13,282 nt of DNA from Zopfochytrium polystomum. Its lineage: Eukaryota > Chytridiomycota > Chytridiomycetes > Chytridiales > Chytridiaceae. Every line of letters starts with the position of its first letter. Position 1 is the first letter of the stretch. Location of the stretch: the NCBI GenBank assembly GCA_025765615.1, contig JAIVFJ010000717.1, forward strand, positions 1 through 13,282, read 5' to 3'. Below are positions 8,861 through 13,282 of the stretch, one piece after another. Both the position numbers and the translations under genes were made by a program. A model generated the notes under the pieces. It made no database searches. It saw nothing but the letters and a program-made list of their open reading frames with translations, and was not told the origin of the DNA.

Positions 8861-9005
8861 GAGAGAGAGTAGATAGATTATGAAGAACACGAGAGAAAAG
8901 AGAGGGAGTATTTATAGGAAAGGGGGGGAAAGAAAGAAGAAGAGAAAGAAAGAAAAGAGAAAAAGGGAACAAACATAACAAAAGGAGAATATGAAAGAAA
9001 GAACA
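8861..9005 (+). repeat. Purine-rich tract (GA/GAAA-type low complexity)
   Basis: About 145 bases are almost entirely A and G, including repeated GAAA/GAGA units and a G7 run. Open frames crossing it are composition artefacts. Confidence 0.75.
8909..8916 (-). promoter_or_regulatory. Possible minus-strand TATA box
   Basis: The minus strand reads TATAAATA here, followed by a CT-rich stretch and an AATAAA about 50 bases downstream (8860-8855). The arrangement resembles the promoter/poly(A) pair of an LTR, but no TG...CA borders or duplication could be found, so it stays tentative. Confidence 0.25.
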
Positions 9006-9077
9006 TTTGGACGGATGAATCACTCTTTCAGCCAAACCCCCCTCCACCCAGTGTCTCTCCTGCCTCCAAATTTGAGC

Positions 9078-9082
9078 CACAT
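9078..9082. repeat. Target-site duplication, left copy (CACAT)
   Basis: CACAT directly precedes the TG start of the solo LTR and is repeated exactly after its CA end at 9397-9401. Five bases is the usual length for LTR retrotransposon insertions. Confidence 0.78.
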
Positions 9083-9101
9083 TGTTATGAATCACCCTCT
9101 G

Positions 9102-9164
9102 GAAACCTCTGGAAGCTTCTAGAACATTCCTTCATGGAACCTTGTGGAACCTTCTGGAACCTTC
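9102..9164 (+). promoter_or_regulatory. Heat-shock element array, 13 five-base modules
   Basis: Read in steps of five bases from 9102, ten modules begin with GAA or TTC, two are one base off (CTC at 9107, TTG at 9142) and one does not fit (TCA at 9132). Bases 9112-9129 form a perfect four-unit element, GAA-gc-TTC-ta-GAA-ca-TTC. Bases 9147-9164 form another. Heat-shock factor trimers bind alternating nGAAn/nTTCn units in exactly this spacing. Confidence 0.82.
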
Positions 9165-9191
9165 TTTGCTTTCCTGACTTGTCTTGTTGTC

Positions 9192-9205
9192 ATTGGTATC
9201 ATTGG
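9192..9205 (-). promoter_or_regulatory. Two inverted CCAAT boxes
   Basis: ATTGG at 9192-9196 and 9201-9205 gives CCAAT twice on the minus strand, in a tandem ATTGGTATC repeat about 75 bases upstream of the TATA box. The placement is typical for CCAAT-binding factor sites. Confidence 0.5.
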
Positions 9206-9229
9206 TATCACTGTATTACTAATTGCTCT

Positions 9230-9242
9230 TTCTGGAACTTTC
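9230..9242 (+). promoter_or_regulatory. Proximal three-unit heat-shock element
   Basis: TTC-tg-GAA-ct-TTC is a perfect three-unit element about 33 bases upstream of the TATA box. Three units are the minimum for one heat-shock factor trimer. Confidence 0.75.
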
Positions 9243-9275
9243 TTTGAGTCTTGACAAGGAAGACTCTCAATGAGG

Positions 9276-9283
9276 TATAAAAG
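9276..9283 (+). promoter_or_regulatory. TATA box of the solo LTR
   Basis: TATAAAAG followed by a G-run. With usual spacing, transcription would begin near 9305-9315, inside the LTR, and run toward the downstream host gene. Confidence 0.75.
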
Positions 9284-9396
9284 GGGGATGGGGGACCTGT
9301 CCCATCCCTCAAGTGAATTATTGTTTCCAATACAATCATCACTCCTCTCAGTTCCTTCTCTGCCTTGCCTTGCCTCGTCCTGCCATGTTCCTGCCA

Positions 9397-9401
9397 CACA
9401 T
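9397..9401. repeat. Target-site duplication, right copy (CACAT)
   Basis: This is an exact copy of 9078-9082, placed directly after the CA end of the LTR. Confidence 0.78.
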
Positions 9402-9626
9402 CAGCGCAGGGACAGTGGATTGAAAGGTGGGACAATGAGAGAAAATGAGAGAAAAAGGAAAATGAGTAAAATAAGGGGTGTGCCCCTTGTGCTTAGGCCC
9501 ATTTGCAACACCCCTGGAGCAAGCAGGACCTTCCATTGCAGTGAATGCAAGGTCGCTCTATATCGCAATGGCAGTGCTGCTTGGAACATCTTTGTGAAAC
9601 TCCGTCAGCAAGATTCTTCATTCTGA
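9402..9626 (+). pseudogene. Open fragment with a Cys-x2-Cys motif, possibly a transposase C-terminus
   Basis: A frame open up to the TGA at 9624-9626 encodes a basic stretch (RENERKRKMSK), then ICNTPGASRTFHCSECKVAL and an aromatic WNIFVKLRQQ tail. The CSECKVAL part followed by a W..F pattern recalls the C-terminal Cys-rich finger of PiggyBac-type transposases, where CxxC-x-V-x-L-C precedes CW..FH. Here the third Cys would be Tyr and the His would be Val, so it would be degenerate. If the solo LTR and one CACAT are removed, the frame continues upstream into the purine-rich tract with no stop back to about 8942, so the insertion may have split an older open frame. I do not recognise it with confidence. 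It has no start codon of its own that is convincing. Confidence 0.3.
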
Positions 9627-9662
9627 AGAATTTTGCAAACAAGCAGGGAGTGGATCCTGTCC

Positions 9663-9680
9663 AAAAAAAAAAAAAAAAAA
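9663..9680 (+). repeat. A18 homopolymer
   Basis: There are eighteen consecutive A about 40 bases after the stop of the preceding fragment. It may be the tail of a retroposed sequence or just a simple repeat. Confidence 0.7.
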
Positions 9681-9699
9681 CTGGTAGGCACTTGAGTGT

Positions 9700-9951
9700 A
9701 TTTCATTGAGCTTCAAAAGTTGCTTTCTAACTTTGTCTCTGTGTGATGATGATTGATCTATAGTTTAATCTCATCCGAGATTTGCTTTGAGCTGGCTAAA
9801 TGCGCTTGGAAGTGCTGCATCTTTGATTTTTCGTTCTCAAAGAGTTTCGTGACTTTTTTTCTCTTTGATTATTTTTTTTATTATTTTTTATTTTTGCTTC
9901 ACTGTTTTCTGGTCGTTTCGTTCTCCCTCGCCCTCGTCACTCGCCGTGAAA
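9700..9951 (+). promoter_or_regulatory. Upstream region and leader of the dioxygenase gene
   Basis: A T-rich stretch with several T7-T8 runs (9856-9898) is followed by a CT-rich segment ending in CGCCGTGAAA before the ATG at 9952. Pyrimidine-rich DNA just before the start codon is common in fungal promoters. No clear TATA box is seen, so the transcription start is unknown. Confidence 0.4.
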
Positions 9952-12252
9952 ATGGGCAAAACGGGAAAGCAGCGGCGCCTGCGGGATCAGCAGCGTCGGG
10001 TGGCAGCAGCGGCGGCGGCAGCAGCAGCGACAACAGCGGCGGCAGATCGCAGACGTCCAGGCCAAGTACTGGCAGCAGCAGCAGCAGCAGCGACAACGGC
10101 AGCGGCGGCGCACCAGAGGCCAGCAAAGAGGGCAGCAGCGAGCAGCGCCCATGACTACGATGATGACGACGACGTCGATCAGTCTGGCTTCAACGACGTC
10201 GACGACGGGGACGGGGACGGGGACGAGGACGATGACAACCACCGCGGCTCGGCTGGCACCAACGGCACGAAGAACGCCAACAAGCGCGCGCGCCTGGACC
10301 CAAACGGCAACAACAACACCACCCAACACCAGGCGCCCCCCTCCCCGCGCTCCCCTCTCGCCCCCACCCCGGCCGACTACACCATGAACACCACAACCCC
10401 CCTAACAACAACCCCCGCCGAAGTCGCCGTCGCCGTCCGCGTCCTCTCCTCCCTCGCCGCCGAGCCCGACTCTCTAAAGGCGCCGTCGCTCCGCCCGCTC
10501 CGCATCGCCCTGCACGCCCTGCAGCGCGCGGCCGCCGCGGCAAGCATCGTCGGCGTCGGCGCCGCCGCCACCTCGCTCCCCGGCCGCGTCTCGGACGCCC
10601 TCGCTGACCGCCGCTGGCACGACGCCGTCGCCCTGCTCGCAGAGATGCGCGCCCTCGGAATCGCGCCGAGGCTCGGCGCCCTGCAGAGGTGGGTCAGGGA
10701 CTGCGACCGCCGCGGCCGCGTGGGTCGTCGAGGGTCGTCGAAGTCCCGACAAGGTGGGCGGCGGGGACGGCTGGGGAGACGACGGCGACGACAAGCGTGG
10801 TAACGACGACAACGTCGTCGACGCTGGAGGGGAAACGACATTTCGCAACGACGGTAAAACGACAAACATGCAGCGCGGCAGGCTGCGGCGGGACGGCATG
10901 GTCATGCGCGTGCTCGACGCCGTCATGCGCACCGCCGACCCCGACCAGCGTCGGCGCGTTCGTCGGCGCCAGCGCCGCAGACCGCCGCGAAGCCGACTGC
11001 ACGCCCGTCTTTGACGGAGTCAGGCTCCTGGGCCGGTGGGACTGCAGAGCCGCCCCGTCTTCGTCGTCGTCATCTTCCTCGGACGCCGTCGTTGCCGTCG
11101 AGGCTTCTGGGGAACTGGTTGTGCCGAGTGAGTGGACGTGGCACACTGTGATGCGCCGTGACTCGACCCGACCCAACTACGCTTGCCATGTCAAGCAACA
11201 CACTAACCTTTCACCAAAAAAAAACAAAAAAAAAACAAATAAAAACAAATCCCCAGCCGACGCCGAAAGGGCAAAGTACTCGACGCTCTTCACCGTCATC
11301 TCCCGCGAAGACGGCCCCGCACGGCGGCCGCCCAACCGCTTCCCCATGGTTCTGTACACCACCGCGCCCGACACCATCGACATGGCCTCGCAACCGCCGC
11401 TGCCACCGGAAAGATGCACCACGCGCGTCGCCGTCCCAAACCTCCCCGCCGACGTCTTTATGCTGCGCGACCTCCTGTCCCCGCACGAGTGCCGCCAGAT
11501 CCTCGCCGCCGCCGAGGCCGCCGGATTTCTCCCGGACGAACCTGTCCCCGCCGCCGAGGCCAAACAACAACAACAACAACAACCGTCCTCGTCGTCTTCG
11601 ACGGCGCAGAAAAGCACGCTGGCGCACAACGTCTTTTGGCTCGCCGACGCCGCCTTTATGCGCGCGCTCGAGGCCCGCGCGCTGCCGCTGCTGCCGCCCA
11701 CCCTCGACGACGACATGCACGACTACGAAGGCGGCGGTGGCGGCGCTGGCGGCGGCGGCGGTAAGAGACGACACGACCACCACCGCCGCCGCCGCCGCCG
11801 CGCCCTGGCCGGCATCAACCCGCGCTTTCGCGTGTACAGGTACACCCCGGGCGCCGTGTACCGCCCGCACATTGACGGCGCGTGGCCGCGCTCGCGGTAC
11901 GACCCGGACACGGGGGTGTACACGTACGACGCCTCGTCGTCGTCGGCGTCGGGCGGCAACGGTAACGCTAACGCTAACGCTAACGCCAACAACGGCGGCG
12001 GGAACGGCGAGTGGTCGCGGCTGACGCTGCTGCTGTACCTGAACGAAGGCTTTGACGGCGGCGAGACGACGTACTTTGCGCCGGCGAGCGAGGAGGGCGT
12101 GCTGGACGCGCGCGCTGTCGTGCCTAGGGCCGGCTGCGCCATGGTGTTTCCGCACGGGTGCTTGAAGACGCTGTTGCACGAGGGCAGCGGGGTGACGCCG
12201 CGGCGCAAAGTATATTCTGAGGACGGACGTGCTGTACGATAAGGAGGGTTGA
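9952..12252 (+). CDS. 2-oxoglutarate/Fe(II)-dependent dioxygenase (prolyl 4-hydroxylase-like domain), apparent frameshifts
   Basis: The product should couple decarboxylation of 2-oxoglutarate to hydroxylation of an unknown substrate. The chosen start is MGKTGKQRRLR at 9952. Next come poly-Ala/Arg, an acidic Asp-rich run, KRARLD (possible nuclear signal) and a conserved region with VSDALADRRWHDAVALL and LGALQRWVRDCD. The middle part has MRVLDAVMRTADP, and after the intron 11128-11256 comes REDGPARRPPNRFPMVLY. The oxygenase domain shows FMLRDLLSPHEC, HNVFWLAD and FRVYRYTPGAVYRPHIDG, with the iron ligands His 11868-11870 and Asp 11874-11876. It ends with LYLNEGFDGGETTYF and LLHEGSGV (distal His 12177-12179). 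The final KYILRTDVLY, with the 2-oxoglutarate-binding Arg (12220-12222), lies in another frame that ends at TGA 12250-12252. Frame changes also occur near 10690-10760 and 10945. All three are +1. They are either sequence errors or real decay. Gly/His/Arg-rich and Asn/Ala-rich inserts sit within the domain. Confidence 0.85.
9990..10140 (+). repeat. GCA/GCG trinucleotide-rich coding repeat
   Basis: Interrupted CAG/GCA and GCG/GCC runs encode two poly-Ala tracts separated by an Arg-rich spacer in the dioxygenase N-terminus. Such tracts vary in length and often disturb assembly. Confidence 0.75.
11128..11256 (+). other. Intron of the dioxygenase gene
   Basis: 129 nt run from GTGAGT to CCCCAG, with CACTAACC as branch region (about 11200-11207). 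The segment after it is A-rich and not coding-like. The intron has phase 1 and a length divisible by three, so it stays open if read through, but it interrupts the conserved region before the DAERAKYS segment. Removing it gives a continuous family-like sequence. Confidence 0.8.
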
Positions 12253-12377
12253 TAGGGATCTTATTTGCTGGTCCGCTGTTTTGGGTGCGTACGTCAGTGC
12301 GTTGCGTGCGTGCGTTCGTGTGTGTGGTGTGTGTGGTGCAGGAGCATAGGAGCAATTCCAGGAACAGGCGACCACAG

Positions 12378-12413
<36 letters not shown>
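12378..12413 (+). repeat. A36 homopolymer
   Basis: Thirty-six consecutive A occur here. Long open frames overlapping it (poly-Lys or poly-Phe) are artefacts. Confidence 0.95.
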
Positions 12414-12416
<3 letters not shown>

Positions 12417-12536
12417 AGCGAAGCAAGCATCTTCCACAATCTCTTCCTCTCTCTCTCTGTGTGGCGCCCCCTCTGCCTGGCAAAGCGCGCAAAACGGTCG
12501 GCTGAAACGAAGCAAGCAAATGCGACACACGGGAAA

Positions 12537-12537
<1 letters not shown>

Positions 12538-12573
<36 letters not shown>
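12538..12573 (+). repeat. (CA)18 microsatellite
   Basis: This is an uninterrupted CA dinucleotide repeat of 36 bases. Confidence 0.95.
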
Positions 12574-12577
<4 letters not shown>

Positions 12578-12709
12578 TGAAAGAAAACCACAAAACCAAA
12601 CTTCCATCCCTCGCGACCATTCATTCCTCGCCCAACCCTTCATCGAATATCGCAAACAGCCCAGATGTCCTTTCCACCTGCCCCCCGACCGCCCAACGGC
12701 CTCATATCT

Positions 12710-13282
12710 TCACCAAATATACGCGCTACTCCCCCTCGCCCATGACACCCGCGACCCGGCCGCCCATCCGTCCTTCTCGAGCGTGCTCCACAGCCCCGGG
12801 CCTCTGACGCCTCGCGCCTCCTCGTCGCCGTCCCTCAACACAACAACTTGGCCAAGCTTCAGCGTGAAGCAGCCCTCCGCGCCGGCGTCCTTCCGCGCCC
12901 TGCTTCAAACACCTTTGGCGGGTCCAGGTAGTGCTCGTCCGACATCATAAAGGTGCCCCAGTGGACGCCGAGCGAGTAGCGCGACCTCCGACGTCGTTGT
13001 GGATCGCAACCGGCTTCGTTCGGGTCAATGTGCTGGTGGCACATGAAGTATCGCGGCTCGTAGCTGCCGATGGCTGCAAGCAGAAACCGAGCAAGAGAAC
13101 AGAAAAAAAAACAAAGGGGGAAGAAGTGGAGAAAAAAAAGAAAAGAAAGGATTAGTGCATTTCCATGATAGATTTGGAAAAGGTGAACCGACTCGAGGTG
13201 GCTACTCACGTATGGCAGAGAACGTGAACGGGCCGTAGCGGGCTCCGATTTCCTTAAGCGGTGCAGTACCCGTGTCACCGAC
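12710..13282 (-). CDS. NAPE-PLD-like metallo-beta-lactamase-fold phospholipase, C-terminal part, apparent frameshifts
   Basis: N-acylphosphatidylethanolamine phospholipase D releases N-acylethanolamines from membrane lipid with a zinc-dependent metallo-beta-lactamase fold. On the minus strand the window enters at GDTG, whose Asp is a metal ligand in this family, then KEIGARYGPF. After an intron comes the highly characteristic IPIGSYEPRYFMCHQHIDPNEA, spread over both exons. HWGTF follows with the last metal-binding His, then SDEHYLDPP. Between NEA and HWGTF the family sequence VAIHNDV reads in another frame, and after DPPKVFEA the C-terminal GCFTLKLGQVVVL again needs a different frame, ending at TGA 12712-12710. 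So three small frame changes lie in this exon. Read without correction, the frame stops at 12861-12859. The N-terminal half with the HxHxDH motif is outside the window. Sequence error and pseudogene are both possible. Confidence 0.82.
13074..13209 (-). other. Intron of the NAPE-PLD-like gene
   Basis: 136 nt on the minus strand, from GTGAGT to TTGCAG, with an ACTAAT branch-like site (CTAAT at 13155-13151) and a long T/C-rich tract. Splicing joins ...SAI and PIGSYEP exactly through a split Pro codon, restoring the conserved family sequence. Confidence 0.9.

Larger units (their letters stand above)
7511..9077. other. Intergenic region without a supported gene
   Basis: Only short open frames occur, none with a recognisable domain or coding-like composition. 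Small structures seen are CAAGTCA...TGACTTG inverted arms around a C-run (7614-7635), a 15-bp near-palindrome CTGCGCA-G-TGCGCAG (8138-8152), an AATAAATAATAAATT stretch near 7698, a 13-bp tandem repeat near 8751 and a long purine tract near 8861-9005. It may contain further eroded transposon sequence that I cannot name. Confidence 0.6.
9083..9396 (+). mobile_element. Solo LTR with heat-shock-type promoter
   Basis: The 314-bp segment starts TGTTATGAATCACC and ends CCTGCCA, giving TG...CA termini, and is bracketed by CACAT on both sides. Inside, in order, are a 5-bp-register array of heat-shock elements, two inverted CCAAT boxes in a 9-bp tandem, a 3-unit heat-shock element, a TATAAAAG box and then a likely transcribed R/U5 part containing TTATTGTTTCCAATACAATC. 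No internal element sequence follows, so this is a solo LTR left by LTR-LTR recombination. The orientation by promoter elements is plus. The family (Ty3 or Ty1 type) cannot be decided from an LTR alone. It is unlike the LTRs of elements 1 and 2. Confidence 0.8.
12253..12709. other. Intergenic spacer between convergent genes
   Basis: The spacer holds a GT-rich stretch (about 12317-12340), an A36 run, CT/GT simple sequence and a CA repeat. No gene is supported. Both flanking genes end here, so poly(A) signals for both strands should lie within it, but I cannot pick them out with confidence. Confidence 0.7.

Noticed and set aside
9270..9401. An open frame starting at 9270 just behind the heat-shock elements, as a heat-shock gene.
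   Set aside because: Its first part lies inside the solo LTR, including the TATA box itself, so it cannot be the start of a gene driven by that promoter.
9865..9951. An upstream ATG giving a longer dioxygenase protein with a Phe/Tyr-rich N-terminus that looks like a membrane segment.
   Set aside because: The stretch is a T-rich leader whose translation is hydrophobic by composition. The ATG at 9952 has a better context and a basic N-terminus.
10720..10873. A second intron in the dioxygenase gene that would also fix the frame (GTGGGT...ATGCAG, 154 nt, phase 0).
   Set aside because: The donor is not GTGAGT, no CTAAC-like branch site is present, and the segment has coding-like third positions in one frame. 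A small frame change is at least as likely, so I did not annotate it as an intron.
10949..10980. A micro-intron of about 31 nt that would restore frame near 10945.
   Set aside because: It is too short for normal spliceosomal introns and has no donor consensus or branch site.
10179..12179. Long minus-strand and alternative-frame ORFs opposite the dioxygenase gene.
   Set aside because: GC-rich sequence has few stops, and these frames show only Arg/Ala-rich low complexity and no domain.
12249..12950. Open frames of 180-310 codons across the A36 and CA repeats, on both strands.
   Set aside because: They are open only because of simple repeats and overlap the real conserved frames of the two host genes.
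1..13282. CRISPR arrays, tRNA or rRNA genes, bacterial operons.
   Set aside because: No spaced repeats, cloverleaf-like sequence or rRNA-like stretch was seen, and the spliceosomal introns make this a eukaryotic locus.

Overview
The window is nuclear DNA of a spliceosomal-intron-bearing eukaryote, most likely a fungus. Three introns are supported: 2814-2929 and 11128-11256 on the plus strand, and 13074-13209 on the minus strand. They share a GTGAGT donor, an ACTAAC/ACTAAT-type branch site, a CAG acceptor and lengths of 116-136 nt. The two host genes are GC-rich with low-complexity tracts and match families I know from fungi. I cannot place the organism below that level, and another eukaryotic lineage is not excluded.

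Layout. Bases 1 to about 5660 are a plus-strand Ty1/copia LTR retrotransposon whose 5' LTR lies outside the window. Its Gag, zinc knuckle, protease, GAG-pre-integrase and integrase regions are readable but broken by frame changes and two TGA stops. Its reverse transcriptase-RNase H reading frame is uninterrupted for about 2.1 kb. A phase-0 intron appears to join the integrase tail, which carries AT-hooks, to the RT part. A polypurine tract and a TGTTGGA LTR start follow the ORF. Tail to tail with it, about 5660-7510 holds a second, different Ty1/copia remnant on the minus strand: RT plus RNase H, internally deleted, with LTR-like repeats at both sides. About 7510-9077 holds no gene I can support. 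It is mostly simple-sequence and purine-rich DNA.

Bases 9083-9396 are a 314-bp solo LTR with TG...CA ends and a CACAT target-site duplication on both sides. It contains a long array of heat-shock elements in strict 5-bp register, a second 3-unit heat-shock element, two inverted CCAAT boxes and a TATA box. It looks like a heat-shock-responsive retrotransposon promoter and sits 555 bp upstream of the start codon of a host gene.

That host gene (9952-12252, plus) encodes a 2-oxoglutarate/Fe(II)-dependent dioxygenase-domain protein with a long low-complexity N-terminal part. It converges on the 3' end of a NAPE-PLD-like metallo-beta-lactamase-fold phospholipase gene (minus, 12710 to beyond 13282). 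The roughly 450-bp gap between them holds an A36 tract and a (CA)18 microsatellite. Both host genes contain apparent small frame changes inside conserved sequence. Either the assembly has indel errors or both genes are decaying. The same doubt applies to the broken half of the first retrotransposon.

The strongest candidates for something new are the heat-shock-element solo LTR and the in-frame intron with flanking AT-hooks inside a copia pol gene.
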